64,000 nucleotides of DNA from Herbaspirillum sp. DW155 (GTDB taxonomy: Bacteria; Pseudomonadota; Gammaproteobacteria; Burkholderiales; Burkholderiaceae_D), in assembly GCF_037076565.1 (NCBI RefSeq), contig NZ_AP029028.1, positions 3,968,001-4,032,000 on the forward strand. The letters are read 5' to 3'. The notes under the pieces were generated by a model. The model saw only the letters and a program-made list of their open reading frames with translations. It was not told the origin of the DNA and ran no database searches. Each line of letters starts with the position of its first letter. Position 1 is the first letter of the stretch. Made by a program: the position numbers and the translations under genes. Positions 40,306 to 49,694 of this stretch are shown here, piece by piece.

Positions 40306-42069
40306 TCAATGCACATCGTCAGGCTGCTCGTCCAGGGTCTCGAAGAGCGCGATCTGCAGCCGCGAATGCAGCTTGACCAGCTTGCTCCACAGCAACCACA
40401 GCAGCCCGGCAGCGGCTGCCAGCACGAAGGCCAGCAGGTTCAGGGGCGGCAGGATGCTGGCGCTCAATACGAAGATCAGCAGCATGATGCCCACGATGGA
40501 CATGATGGGCAAGATCTCCGAGACGATCTTGCGCACGCCCGAAGTATACGCTCCCGCGAACTCGGGCTTGACGCTGACCTCGGCCAGCAGCATCGACAGG
40601 GCCTGCAGCTTGCGATAGGTGGCGATCAGGAAAGGCAAGGAGAGCACCAGGGCGCAGCCCCAGATGATGGCCTTCTGCACGTCCGGGTCCGGCGTCCAGG
40701 CCGACAGCTGGCGCGACAGGCCATCCACGAAGAAGGCCCCGGCCAGGAACACCGCGATCACCAGCGCCAGGTTCACCATCACCTGCACCAGAATGCGCCG
40801 GATGATGCGCGTGAGTTCGGCGCGGTCGCCGGTGGGTTGCAGACTTTCCAGCCAGCGCGAATACATGCCCAGCAAGCCCGAGACCCGCGCCGGCACCAGC
40901 GTGACCGCCTTGGCCGAGAGCGGATCGGCGGCCTTGATGAGGTAAGGCGTGAGCAAGGCGGTGACCGCCGAGACCGCCACCACGATGGGATAGAGGAAAT
41001 CGCTGGTGACCTTCAGGCTCTGGCCGAGTGCGGCGATGATGAAGGAGAACTCGCCGATCTGCGCCAGACCCATGCCCACGCGCATGGGCGTACGTCCGCC
41101 CTGCCCGGCCACGAAGGTACCCAGACCACAGCTGACGAGCTTGCCGAAGACCACGGCCAGCGTGATGACGGTGATCGGCATCCAGTACTTGACCAGCACG
41201 TTGGGATCGAACAGCAGGCCGATGGCCACGAAGAAGATGGCCGAGAACATGTCGCGGATCGGTTCCACCAGGCGCTCGATGCGATGCAGCTGGCGCGACT
41301 CGGCCATGACCGCACCCACCAGGAAGGCGCCCAGAGCCACACTGTATTGCAGCTTCATCACCAGGAGACAGAAGCCGAACAGCACGCCCAGCACCGCCAC
41401 CAGCAGCATCTCGTTGCTCTTGAAGCGGGAGATGAAGCTCAGCAGGCGCGGCACCGCCAGGATGCCCACCACCAGCGAGACGGTCATGAATAGGATCAGC
41501 TTGCCCACCGTGGTAAAGACTTCGGTGGAATCCACCGAGCCGCTGGTGGCCACGCCCGAGAGCAGCGCGATCATGCCGATGGCCAGGATATCTTCGACGA
41601 TGAGGATACCGAAGATGATCTGGGCGAACTTCTCGTTCTTCATGCCCAGTTCGTTCAGGGCCTTGACGATGATGGTGGTCGAAGATACGGCCAGCATGGC
41701 GCCCAGGAAGATGGCGTCCATGCGCTTCCAGCCGAAGTAGAGACCGATCTCGTAGCCGACCCAGATCATCAGCAGGATCTCGGCCGCCGCGGCGATGAAG
41801 GCGGTGGCGCCGACTTTGGCCAGTTTCTTCAGACTGAATTCCAGCCCCAGCGAGAACAGCAGGAAGATCACGCCCAGCTCGGAAAGAATGTGCACGGTCT
41901 TCTCATCCTGGATCAGGTCGTAGGGTGGCGTATGGGGACCGATGATGACGCCGGCCACGATATAGCCCAGCACCACCGGCTGCTTCAACTTGTTGAAGAC
42001 GACGGTGACGATGCCGGCAATGAGCATGATGATGGCCATGTCCTGGATGAATAACTCGACTTCGTGCAT
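40306..42069 (-). CDS. Kef-type monovalent cation:proton antiporter (CPA2)
   Basis: A 587-aa polytopic protein. The first about 390 residues are a CPA2 antiporter domain with family features: VVLGYIVAGVIIGPHTPP, LGVIFLLFSLGLEFSLKKL, AMLAVSSTTIIVKALNELG and FGILIVEDILAIGMIALLSG. It continues with more membrane helices (about 440-560). No RCK/TrkA-N nucleotide-binding domain is seen, so regulation differs from KefB/KefC. It probably exchanges K+ or Na+ for H+. Start ATG 42069 (MHEVELFIQDM) follows the family; the open frame up to 42369 is GC-rich non-coding sequence. Confidence 0.88.
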   Translation of the reverse strand: MHEVELFIQDMAIIMLIAGIVTVVFNKLKQPVVLGYIVAGVIIGPHTPPYDLIQDEKTVHILSELGVIFLLFSLGLEFSLKKLAKVGATAFIAAAAEILLMIWVGYEIGLYFGWKRMDAIFLGAMLAVSSTTIIVKALNELGMKNEKFAQIIFGILIVEDILAIGMIALLSGVATSGSVDSTEVFTTVGKLILFMTVSLVVGILAVPRLLSFISRFKSNEMLLVAVLGVLFGFCLLVMKLQYSVALGAFLVGAVMAESRQLHRIERLVEPIRDMFSAIFFVAIGLLFDPNVLVKYWMPITVITLAVVFGKLVSCGLGTFVAGQGGRTPMRVGMGLAQIGEFSFIIAALGQSLKVTSDFLYPIVVAVSAVTALLTPYLIKAADPLSAKAVTLVPARVSGLLGMYSRWLESLQPTGDRAELTRIIRRILVQVMVNLALVIAVFLAGAFFVDGLSRQLSAWTPDPDVQKAIIWGCALVLSLPFLIATYRKLQALSMLLAEVSVKPEFAGAYTSGVRKIVSEILPIMSIVGIMLLIFVLSASILPPLNLLAFVLAAAAGLLWLLWSKLVKLHSRLQIALFETLDEQPDDVH

Positions 42070-42517
42070 CGTGCGGGATTTCCTTTCTGTAGTGCGGTAG
42101 AGATGGCGGGCGACGGCGCGCAAGAAACGCCGCCCCCCCGGCAAGGCTGCGCCCTGCGGCGCAGGCCGCGGACGGTGGATGATAGGGATTGCTGGTACTG
42201 CTGGCGGGCCGGCCTTGCGGGCGCCGGCGCGGGGTGCTGATCTGTGTCCGCTCTTGTTGCCGTGACGACGGTACTGCTTCAGCGAAGACGCAGTGGCGGC
42301 AAAACATCTTGATGGCGCACTGCCGGAAGCCCCGAAAATAACACAACTGACAAGCGCACTGCAATGCAAACGGCCTGCCCGCTCTTCAGATCACGCAGTC
42401 TTGCGGGGCGAGACTGCCCGGACGGAAAATGAAAAACTTAGTAAATCCTGCCGGCCTCATAGGAGGGCCAGCACTGAAATCTAACAAAACCGTCACGGCT
42501 GAGCTTGCCGCTCCCGC
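42070..42517. other. 448-bp region upstream of the antiporter gene
   Basis: This holds the antiporter promoter and the end of the lrp transcript. Open frames here are GC-rich and not protein-like. No terminator hairpin with a T-run, repeat or small gene is seen. Confidence 0.4.
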
Positions 42518-43030
42518 TCAGCCCGGCACGCGGACCTGCACCTCGACCGCCTTTTCATCGAAGGCAATACGCGTGGTGAACTTGGCCCGCTTCATGGGGA
42601 AGCGCGACTGGAAGTGGCGCACGTTGCCGGACCCCGAGATCACGCGTCGCACGAACTGATAATAGGCGTCCATGTCGATGACGTGTACGGCCAGGAAGTA
42701 GTCGTATTCACCCGAGACGAAGTAGCACTGCATCACCTCGGCCTCCTTGGCCATGCGCTGCTCGAAGTCCTGCATGTGCTGGTCGGACTGGTTGTTCAGC
42801 GAAATCTCCAGGAAGGCCAGCATGCCGTAGCCGAGCGCGAAGGGATCGACCATCGCCACTTCGGCGCTGATGATCCCGGCCTCGCGCAGCTCGCGGATGC
42901 GGCGCAGACAGGTCGGCTGGGAGATGTGCAGTTTTTCTGCGAGCACACGTGTGGAGATCTGGTTGTCCTTCTGCAGCATGTTGAGCAGTTTGCGGTCCAC
43001 CTTGTCGAGGGTGTGAAGTTTGGCAGCCAT
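42518..43030 (-). CDS. Lrp/AsnC-family transcriptional regulator
   Basis: A 170-aa regulator. The N-terminal HTH reads LDKVDRKLLNMLQKDNQIST then RVLAEKLHISQPTCLRRIRE (about 8-48). The C-terminal RAM domain (about 80-155) is typical: FVSGEYDYFLAVHVIDMDAY, and a gamma-turn region for ligand binding. Lrp proteins form octamers and answer to amino acids. It is divergent from a branched-chain amino acid binding protein gene starting 192 bp away, so it probably controls that gene. Confidence 0.9.
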   Translation of the reverse strand: MAAKLHTLDKVDRKLLNMLQKDNQISTRVLAEKLHISQPTCLRRIRELREAGIISAEVAMVDPFALGYGMLAFLEISLNNQSDQHMQDFEQRMAKEAEVMQCYFVSGEYDYFLAVHVIDMDAYYQFVRRVISGSGNVRHFQSRFPMKRAKFTTRIAFDEKAVEVQVRVPG

Positions 43031-43222
43031 GGTCTAGGTCGAGGATGATTGTTCAAGGCCGGCCGCTCAGAAAAATGGGGCTGGCCGATTCTTATGTTGT
43101 ACCGTCGCATTATTCAGAAAGTCGGAGACGAAAGCAAAGCGGACAGCCCGGTCGCCGCAACGAGGATCTGAATAACACTGTGTTGCGAGAAAAATGATCA
43201 ATCCAATCTACAGAGGAATTCT

Positions 43223-44374
43223 ATGAAACTCAAGTGCGCCATTATCCCCCTCATCGGCTTGTCGACCGCAGCTGGTCTGGCATTCGCCGGCGCCGCGCAT
43301 GCCCAGGAAGTGGTCAGAATCGCCCATGTGGGCCCGCTCTCCGGTCCCAACGCCCACATGGGCAAGGACAACGAGAACGGCGCGCGCATGGCCATCGATG
43401 AATTGAACGCCAAGGGCTTCACCATTGGCGGCAAGAAGGTCAAGTTCGAACTGCTGGGCGAAGACGATGCCTCCGATCCCAAGCAGGCCACCGCCGTGGC
43501 CGCCAAGCTGGTCGACCAGAAGGTCGCTGCCGTGATCGGTCACCTCAATTCCGGCACCACCATCCCGGCATCCAGGATCTATAGCGATGCCGGCATCCCG
43601 CAAGTATCCCCCTCGGCCACCAATCCGAAGTATACCCAGCAAGGTTTCAAGACCACCTTCCGCGTGGTCGCCAATGATGCGCAGCTGGGCGCGGCGCTGG
43701 GCAAGTATGCGGTGCAGAAGCTGGGCACCAGGCACATCGCCGTGATCGACGACCGTACCGCCTACGGCCAGGGCGTGGCAGAAGAATTTGCCAAGGGCGC
43801 AAAAGCGGCTGGCGGCACCGTCGTCGCCACCCAGTTCACCAATGACAAGGCGACCGACTTCAATGCCATCCTGACTTCGCTCAAGGGCAAGAAGCCCGAG
43901 GTGATTTTCTTCGGCGGCATGGATGCCGTGGGCGGCCCGATGCTGCGTCAGATGAAGCAACTGGGCATCAGCGCGAGGTTCATGGGCGGCGACGGCATCT
44001 GTACCGGTTCCCTGCCCAGCCTGGCCGGTGATGGCCTGGGCGAGGACCAGGTGATCTGTGCCGAAGCGGGTGGCGTGGATGCCACCGGCAAGAAGGGCAT
44101 GGATGACTTCCGCGCCGCCTACAAGAAAAAGTTCGGCATCGATGTGGTCTACAACGCGGCCTATGCCTACGATGCCACCATGACCGTGGCCGACGCCATG
44201 GCCAAGGCCGGTTCCGCCGATCCCGGGAAGTACCTGCCCGAACTGGCCAGGATCAGCCACAAGGGCGTGACCGGCGTGATCGCCTTCGATGCCAAAGGGG
44301 ATGTCAGGGATGGTTCGCTGACCCTGTACACCTACAAGGGTGGCCAGCGAACCCTGCTGGCGGTGACCAAATAA
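43223..44374 (+). CDS. Branched-chain amino acid ABC transporter substrate-binding protein (LivJ/LivK type)
   Basis: A 383-aa periplasmic binding protein. Signal peptide cut after FAGAAHA. The mature part is type I Leu/Ile/Val-binding fold: VRIAHVGPLSGPNAHMGKDN, DDASDPKQATAVAAKLVDQK, GHLNSGTTIPASRIYSDAGI with QVSPSATNP, and RVVANDAQLGAALGKYAV. It captures leucine-like amino acids for a Liv permease, whose genes are not in the window. GAGGAA precedes ATG 43223. The orphan position next to an Lrp regulator suggests amino acid-responsive control. Confidence 0.93.
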   Translation: MKLKCAIIPLIGLSTAAGLAFAGAAHAQEVVRIAHVGPLSGPNAHMGKDNENGARMAIDELNAKGFTIGGKKVKFELLGEDDASDPKQATAVAAKLVDQKVAAVIGHLNSGTTIPASRIYSDAGIPQVSPSATNPKYTQQGFKTTFRVVANDAQLGAALGKYAVQKLGTRHIAVIDDRTAYGQGVAEEFAKGAKAAGGTVVATQFTNDKATDFNAILTSLKGKKPEVIFFGGMDAVGGPMLRQMKQLGISARFMGGDGICTGSLPSLAGDGLGEDQVICAEAGGVDATGKKGMDDFRAAYKKKFGIDVVYNAAYAYDATMTVADAMAKAGSADPGKYLPELARISHKGVTGVIAFDAKGDVRDGSLTLYTYKGGQRTLLAVTK

Positions 44375-44427
44375 GAGCGTGACGCCCTGCCCTGCAGACC
44401 GCCCCCCGGGCTGGTCAGCAGCGGGCT

Positions 44428-44476
44428 AAAAAAGCAGCGCCTCCGATGCAGGTCGGGGGCGCTGTCGTTTTCCTGG
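44428..44476 (+). terminator. Rho-independent terminator after the binding protein gene
   Basis: AAAAAAGCAGCGCCTCC - GATGCAGGTC - GGGGGCGCTGTCGTTTTCC: ten-pair GC stem, loop of about ten, moderate T-run. Confidence 0.75.
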
Positions 44477-44620
44477 CGCAGAAGCTTCGAGAAAGATTGC
44501 CGGGACGGTCATATATATTGTTTTAATTATTTACGCCTTATGCCCGGTCTTCTGTCCGTTTACTTAGTTTTTGTGCTGGCGCGACCGGACTATTTTCTTA
44601 GTTCTGACTGATCCTGCCAT

Positions 44621-44947
44621 TTAACGGGCGAGCGCTTTTTCCAGCGCCGACTTGTTCATCGATGAGCGCCCCTTGATGCCGCGCGATGCGGCCTCGGCAT
44701 AGAGCTGCTTGTAGGTCCGGCCCTGCGCGCCGCCGTGCGAGCGCAATCCTCCGCGGCGCGACGGTGACATGTCCTGCGTGGAGGTCTTGCTGGCGGTCCT
44801 GGATTCGCCATGCTGCGCGCGCTCCTTGTTGACGGTACGGGCGGCAATTTCCTCGGCCCGTTTGGTACCGGTGCCGCGCTTGACGGCGCTGGACTTGATG
44901 TGTTCGTACTGGCGTTCGCGTTTGTTGCTCCATGCGGCTTGCGGCAT
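44621..44947 (-). CDS. Small basic protein of the so-called plasmid stabilization family
   Basis: A 108-aa strongly basic protein. The order of blocks is familiar from proteins annotated as plasmid stabilization protein: WSNKRERQYEHIKSSAVKRG, AEEIAARTVNKERAQHGE, SRRGGLRSHGGAQGRTYKQ, and a C-terminal SAP/Rho-N-like helix pair KGRSSMNKSALEKALAR. Start ATG 44947 (MPQAAW) is set by a near-perfect AGGAGG 6 bases upstream; longer frames to 45040 and the other frame to 45152 are not used. It probably binds nucleic acid; the family name is historical and its function is unproven. Confidence 0.82.
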   Translation of the reverse strand: MPQAAWSNKRERQYEHIKSSAVKRGTGTKRAEEIAARTVNKERAQHGESRTASKTSTQDMSPSRRGGLRSHGGAQGRTYKQLYAEAASRGIKGRSSMNKSALEKALAR

Positions 44948-45247
44948 GACGGCCTCCTGTGGGCTGGTACCCGGCCTGAAGGCGCCGGGTGATGGTGGAT
45001 GCGGATGATGGACCGATGAGGGCCATTGGCGATGATTCATCTTTGTCCATGCGCCTTCTGCCTGCTATCCGATGGTGACTGAAAGCACTGTAAGACTTGC
45101 TGAAGCAGCCCTGCTTTTCATGCGGTGGGAAGGCTTTGTTGTGGCAGTGCACGGGGATACGGACGGGAAATATCGCAAGTCAGTTCTTCACAACCTTTCT
45201 GCGCCTCATCAGTCCAACCGCTCATTGCAAAGAGACGGGAGGACACG

Positions 45248-45754
45248 ATGAAACAGATCACGGTCGTATTTGGCGCGGTGCATGCGGTGATCGCGCTCTT
45301 GTTCGCGCTGGGTGCGCTGGCGCTGATCGCCATTGCCGCGCGCATGGGATTTGACGCGGTGACGGAGGGCCTGGGCCTGGCGCAAGCGCAGGCACTGATC
45401 GAGGCCATCGGCATTCTGGCGGCGGCGGTGGTGGCTTTCCAGATCGCCGAGACCATCACGGAGGAAGAGGTCGTGCGCGACGCCAACATCAGTGCGCCGA
45501 CGCGGGTGCGGCGCTTCCTGTCGCGGTTTTTCGTGGTGGTGATCGTGGCGCTGGCCATCGAGGGCCTGGTGATGACCTTCCGCTCCGCCCACGAAGAGGC
45601 GACCGACATGATCTATGCGGCGGCGTTGCTGGTCGGCACCGGCGTTTTGCTGGCCGCCTGGGGATATTTCATCTATTGCAACCGCGCAGCCGAGGAACTG
45701 GAGCCCGATGCCATGGAAGAGGCCAAGGAAGAGGACAAGAAGATCGACGGCTGA
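45248..45754 (+). CDS. Membrane protein of unknown function
   Basis: A 168-aa protein with about four membrane helices (near 8-28, 45-65, 88-108, 120-142) and a very acidic C-terminal tail (EELEPDAMEEAKEEDKKIDG). GGGAGG is 5 bases upstream of ATG 45248, which overrides the longer frame to 45125. No family is recognised. It is the last core-like gene before the effector island. Confidence 0.7.
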   Translation: MKQITVVFGAVHAVIALLFALGALALIAIAARMGFDAVTEGLGLAQAQALIEAIGILAAAVVAFQIAETITEEEVVRDANISAPTRVRRFLSRFFVVVIVALAIEGLVMTFRSAHEEATDMIYAAALLVGTGVLLAAWGYFIYCNRAAEELEPDAMEEAKEEDKKIDG

Positions 45755-45861
45755 GCATGGCCGTGGGGCGGCGCAGCCCGGGTTGGCAGGGCTGGCCGTC
45801 CATTGGAGCAGGTCTGCGGTAAATTTCGGCGCAATATCTCAACCTGCTCGCTCAACGGCGC

Positions 45862-47367
45862 CTAAGCATTCTTCCCCCCATAGAATGCATGGGATGCCTC
45901 CCTACAGACCTTTTCATAGAAACGATCTGCGTCTTCAATTCGATATCCCGCTCCCGCGAAGCAGCCCCGAGACACTTCCTGCAAGGTATGCCGCATACCC
46001 GAAGCGTCAGCATAAATCGGATAAAGGCATCCAATGAGTGCAATGACGTCTGCTTCCGACATACGCTCTTCACCGCTCATCAAACGAGCATGATTGATGC
46101 AAGCTGCCGCATTTGCACATGTGAACGAGTCGCCCAGGCCAGAGCTATCTTCAAAGCCATTAAAACTTTCGTTAACCTTGAAATGCGCCAGCGGCATATT
46201 TTCTATATTTTTGGCGTCAATCATCGGCTTCAAGTCTTCCAACGCAGCGGGGTTATCCCGCAGACGCCATTGATGAAAACGCGACTCCAATCTGTGCAAA
46301 GCTGGTCCCATCACGCTTGTGTTCCGGGTCAACACGCTCTTGTTCGGATCTTCAAACATCAGGCTTTGATCTAACTTCAGAGTTTCGTCCAGCGAAAGAA
46401 GGCCGTTATCCGCCAGCATTTTCATGATGACATTTTCCGCATGCCCCCAATACTGCTCATGGGCATACACCTGGCGCAGATTCAGAATCGCCCGCCCGGC
46501 TGCGAACTGGCTTTTCTCGTCAAGCGTTGCGCTACTCGAGAGTTTCGCCTCCAGATCATCAACACATTGGCGCGGAGTCCATCCTTTTTCCTCGATTGTC
46601 TTCACAAAATCTGAATAGCCTTTAAGCACAAAAGGATGAGTAATCGAGCGGGAAGCATATCCCGTAGAACCGGTCTCTTCGTTGAAAACGCCCGACAAGG
46701 AATACTTCCCCTTTTTGTCGTACAGAGGGCTCTTGGTCAGGTCAGGATCTTGAGGAACAAAGGCAGGTTGGTAGCGTTCGATACTCTCTTGCTTCACGCG
46801 CTCACCCTTAAGACATGCAATTGATTTTGCAACCGATTGATAAGAGTCGCCACTATCGACCAATCGGCTAAGGTAGGTACGAACAGCGGATCGATAATCC
46901 GTCATGGTAAGGAACTGATTATTTCCTACACGCCTTGCCATAGCGCTCGGCCGGAAATCTCGCGCCCGGCTTTCGCTATCAAGCTTCTCATACCGTTGCA
47001 GATAATGTTCCGCCTTTGTGTTTGCCCGGTCCAAACGCTCATTGCTGGTAAAGCCTTGCTTATCATCATGCAGGGCGGTTGTAGAAAGAAAGAAATTGTT
47101 TGTCACCTGATCGTATGCATACGCGGCCCCGGCAAGTCCGAGCACGTATTTCATACGTCTTGAATTCCAATTTCGCATACCTCCGTCGCCGGCATTTTTC
47201 TGTCCTCCTAAATGAGTTGCCTGCTCAGTGCCATTCTTAGTATTCAAGGTTGGCTGCGTGGCGGTCGCGGCAGCTTTGAGCACTGTGCCAGCCAGGCGCT
47301 GCTCCTGACTTTGGGCTACTTGTGCCAACTCTAAAGCAGCGCTGGATAAATGAGTGGGGAATCGCAT
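45862..47367 (-). CDS. Candidate type III effector, 501 aa, unknown function
   Basis: The first 60 residues are rich in Ser, Thr, Gln and Ala and poor in acidic residues early on, as expected of a type III secretion signal. There is a short hydrophobic helix near 73-90, then a largely helical body. Near the C-terminus a Cys/His-containing block stands out (TCANAAACINHARLMSGEER, IALIGCLYPIYADASGMRHT) and may be a catalytic or metal site; I do not recognise the family. A hrp-box-like promoter, GGAACT-N16-TCACTCA, lies 100 bp upstream on this strand. GC is lower than in core genes. Calling it an effector rests on promoter, N-terminus and neighbours. Confidence 0.65.
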   Translation of the reverse strand: MRFPTHLSSAALELAQVAQSQEQRLAGTVLKAAATATQPTLNTKNGTEQATHLGGQKNAGDGGMRNWNSRRMKYVLGLAGAAYAYDQVTNNFFLSTTALHDDKQGFTSNERLDRANTKAEHYLQRYEKLDSESRARDFRPSAMARRVGNNQFLTMTDYRSAVRTYLSRLVDSGDSYQSVAKSIACLKGERVKQESIERYQPAFVPQDPDLTKSPLYDKKGKYSLSGVFNEETGSTGYASRSITHPFVLKGYSDFVKTIEEKGWTPRQCVDDLEAKLSSSATLDEKSQFAAGRAILNLRQVYAHEQYWGHAENVIMKMLADNGLLSLDETLKLDQSLMFEDPNKSVLTRNTSVMGPALHRLESRFHQWRLRDNPAALEDLKPMIDAKNIENMPLAHFKVNESFNGFEDSSGLGDSFTCANAAACINHARLMSGEERMSEADVIALIGCLYPIYADASGMRHTLQEVSRGCFAGAGYRIEDADRFYEKVCREASHAFYGGKNA

Positions 47368-47466
47368 AGTCTTTACTCCGTTATCGCCTGATAGTTTGCG
47401 ACACCATCAAGCCATTTCATACATTTTGTCGTGGCTACCAATCGCGAAAAAGGCCTCTACTACTGA

Positions 47467-47495
47467 TGAGTGAGAAAGTACAGCCAGCCAGTTCC
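47467..47495 (-). promoter_or_regulatory. hrp-box-like promoter for the 501-aa gene
   Basis: On the minus strand GGAACT, 16 bases, TCACTCA. The HrpL sigma-factor consensus is GGAACC-N15/16-CCACNNA; spacing and core bases agree. Confidence 0.65.
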
Positions 47496-47537
47496 TGGAA
47501 ATTGATTTCACAGAGCTGTGCGGAATTTCACTAGCGT

Positions 47538-47566
47538 GGAAGCACTAATCCACATCTCAACACCAC
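47538..47566 (+). promoter_or_regulatory. Weak hrp-box-like sequence before the LRR gene
   Basis: GGAAGC, 16 bases, ACACCAC. It departs from the consensus in both halves and lies only 31 bp before the LRR start, so it is tentative. Confidence 0.25.
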
Positions 47567-47597
47567 CTAGCGGAATTGAGACATTCAACACCAAATC

Positions 47598-49523
47598 ATG
47601 AGATCCATTCCGCCTCAAAGCCAAACATCTCTTCCCAATCTACCGGAGGATGTGCAAAGCCAAATCATCGGCCAGATACAAACTGCCATTCGTGGAGATA
47701 TCTTGCGCACCAATCCTTCCGCAACGCCGGAAGAACGCGCCAGATTGTCCGCGCGGGAATTCGCACGACTCAAGTTGGTGAATCCCGCGATGCGCAATAT
47801 CGTGACGCAGACAACTCAACATGTTGAGGAGGTAGGCATGGCTGTCAGCAGGACGGCGATACATAACATCATCGGCAGCGTGCGTTTTCGCCAGGAACTG
47901 GTAGCTATCCTCAATGAGCAGTGCTTTATCGAAGTGCCTTTTAGTTGGCTTTCTCCATTAGAACAACAAATCACGCTAGAAGAGCTTTCCCGTCCAGTGC
48001 AATTAGCTCATCTGAAAAGATTGCACATTGACGCGAAGTCATACATGAATACCGCCAGACTTCCTCTCAGGGGAATCGCAATGGCACTTAACGCGCTTGA
48101 TCGTCATGGATCAGATGCGCTGAGCGTTGACTTGGATCTGGCACTCAATGGTCTAGGCAATGAACGTCTGAAGGCATTCATCTTGAGTCTGCCCCACGAA
48201 CGCATCACGAAGTTGAACCTTGACGAAAATCACATCGGACAAGAAATTGCCCTCTTGATCGCTGATCGCCTGCTGGGAGGATTGAAAGAACTGTCAGCGT
48301 CGGACAATTCCTTTGGTGAGGAAGGTGCGAAGGCCCTGGCAGGAAAACTGGAAAATTCCCGTATGGAATCACTTAATTTAGCGGGAAACCATATCGGCTC
48401 TTCAGGCGCAGCAGCGATCGCCGCAGTACTACCGCAATCATCTCTATCCTCACTCAATATCAGCGGCAACCGTATCGATGGAAATGGCTGCAGGGCGATA
48501 TTTCTGGCGATGAAAAGATCCGCGCTCGCACAGTTGAGTATCGGTGGTAACGAAATAGATATGGATGCGGCAATAGCACTCACGAACGCAATACCGGGTT
48601 CGCGCATCAGAAATCTGGACATTAACAATACGGGGATTGATAACTTAGGTGGAACATTATTGGCTGAAAGAATCAAGGGAAGTGCAGTGACAGATTTAAA
48701 ACTTGGCACCAATCCGCTCTCGGATGAAGGAGTACTGGCGATAGTGAATGTCTTGCCAGAAAGCGCGGTGACATCCATGCAGCTGAGCCGGTGCGGTCTG
48801 GGCCGAGCAAGTGTACTTGGCCTTGCAGATGCACTCCCGCATTCGAAGCTGAAATGGCTGGCATTGGATGAAGTGCACCTGACAGACGAATGCATCAGTG
48901 CCTTCGCGGACGCACTGTCATCCTCCAAACTGGAGGCTCTTCATCTAGATGGTGCAGCTTTAACTACTAGCGGACTGAGAGCGCTTGCTGAAAAAATTCC
49001 GAATTCCGCCTTACGCCAACTAAGCTTAGCGAGGAATATGATAGGAGACGCGGGCGCAGCCATCATAGGCCGCGCTTTACAAAACTCGAAGCTGACTGAT
49101 CTTACTCTTGACGCTAATGGCATCGGAAATCAGGGACTGATAGCGCTAACGTCGACATTGGAAAACTCCACCTTGCTGAGGCTTTCACTGGCGGCCAATA
49201 GGATATCGTCAGCCGGACTGAACGCGCTGGCAGCGCGGCTGCCTCTGTCCCGATTAACCAACCTTGATCTAAGCGAGAATTTTGTGCGCGACGATGGCGC
49301 TACAGCCCTGGCCGAAGCACTCACAGGCTCTCGATTGACCTACCTTAGCCTTCTAGGTAACGAGATCAGTAACGTGGGCGCAACACAAATCGCCAACGGC
49401 GTAATGCACTCGAAGCTGATGCACGTGGACCTTAGTGAAAATCCGGAAATAGATGATGAGGAAATTGCAGCCGTAGATGCCGTACGAAGGCGTATCAATC
49501 CTCCACAGATCTACCTGGAGTAA
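47598..49523 (+). CDS. Leucine-rich repeat protein with F-box-like start (GALA/RipG-like candidate effector)
   Basis: A 641-aa protein. Residues about 13-65 (SLPNLPEDVQSQIIGQIQTA and later FARLKLVNPAMRNIV) look like a divergent F-box. From about 150 to 625 it is built of some sixteen leucine-rich repeats of about 28 residues of the ribonuclease-inhibitor type, with units such as MESLNLAGNHIGSSGAAAIA and LTNLDLSENFVRDDGATALA. Ralstonia GALA (RipG) effectors combine an F-box with the same GAxALA repeats and act in host ubiquitin ligases. The match is by architecture only. It is divergent from the 501-aa candidate effector. No strong Shine-Dalgarno is seen; ATG 47598 gives the longest frame. Confidence 0.75.
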   Translation: MRSIPPQSQTSLPNLPEDVQSQIIGQIQTAIRGDILRTNPSATPEERARLSAREFARLKLVNPAMRNIVTQTTQHVEEVGMAVSRTAIHNIIGSVRFRQELVAILNEQCFIEVPFSWLSPLEQQITLEELSRPVQLAHLKRLHIDAKSYMNTARLPLRGIAMALNALDRHGSDALSVDLDLALNGLGNERLKAFILSLPHERITKLNLDENHIGQEIALLIADRLLGGLKELSASDNSFGEEGAKALAGKLENSRMESLNLAGNHIGSSGAAAIAAVLPQSSLSSLNISGNRIDGNGCRAIFLAMKRSALAQLSIGGNEIDMDAAIALTNAIPGSRIRNLDINNTGIDNLGGTLLAERIKGSAVTDLKLGTNPLSDEGVLAIVNVLPESAVTSMQLSRCGLGRASVLGLADALPHSKLKWLALDEVHLTDECISAFADALSSSKLEALHLDGAALTTSGLRALAEKIPNSALRQLSLARNMIGDAGAAIIGRALQNSKLTDLTLDANGIGNQGLIALTSTLENSTLLRLSLAANRISSAGLNALAARLPLSRLTNLDLSENFVRDDGATALAEALTGSRLTYLSLLGNEISNVGATQIANGVMHSKLMHVDLSENPEIDDEEIAAVDAVRRRINPPQIYLE

Positions 49524-49646
49524 GACTGGGAGCACCCAATATGGATGCGATATCTGACTGAACTTTAGATCCGAAAATCGTGGACGTAAGCCTTGGTCGG
49601 CAAGGCGGAGCTCTATCGCATTTACTGCGATTCAGACAGTTGTGGC

Positions 49647-49690
49647 AATCCAGAATTCAATAAGAACGCCCGCGCTAGCGGGCCATTTCC
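49647..49690 (+). repeat. Hairpin module E
   Basis: AATCCAGAATTCAATAAGAA followed by the hairpin GCCCGCGCTAGCGGGC. It resembles modules at 50275, 53452, 55470 and 59404. It lies just past the stop of the leftward AvrPto-like gene and may also be its terminator, although the T-run on that strand is poor. Confidence 0.55.
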
Positions 49691-49694
49691 TTTG

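Noticed and set aside
44598..45152. Alternative 184-codon frame over the small basic protein
   Set aside because: The chosen frame has AGGAGG at its start and family-like sequence.
47538..47566. hrp box for the LRR gene as a firm call
   Set aside because: Both halves deviate from consensus; kept only as a weak feature.
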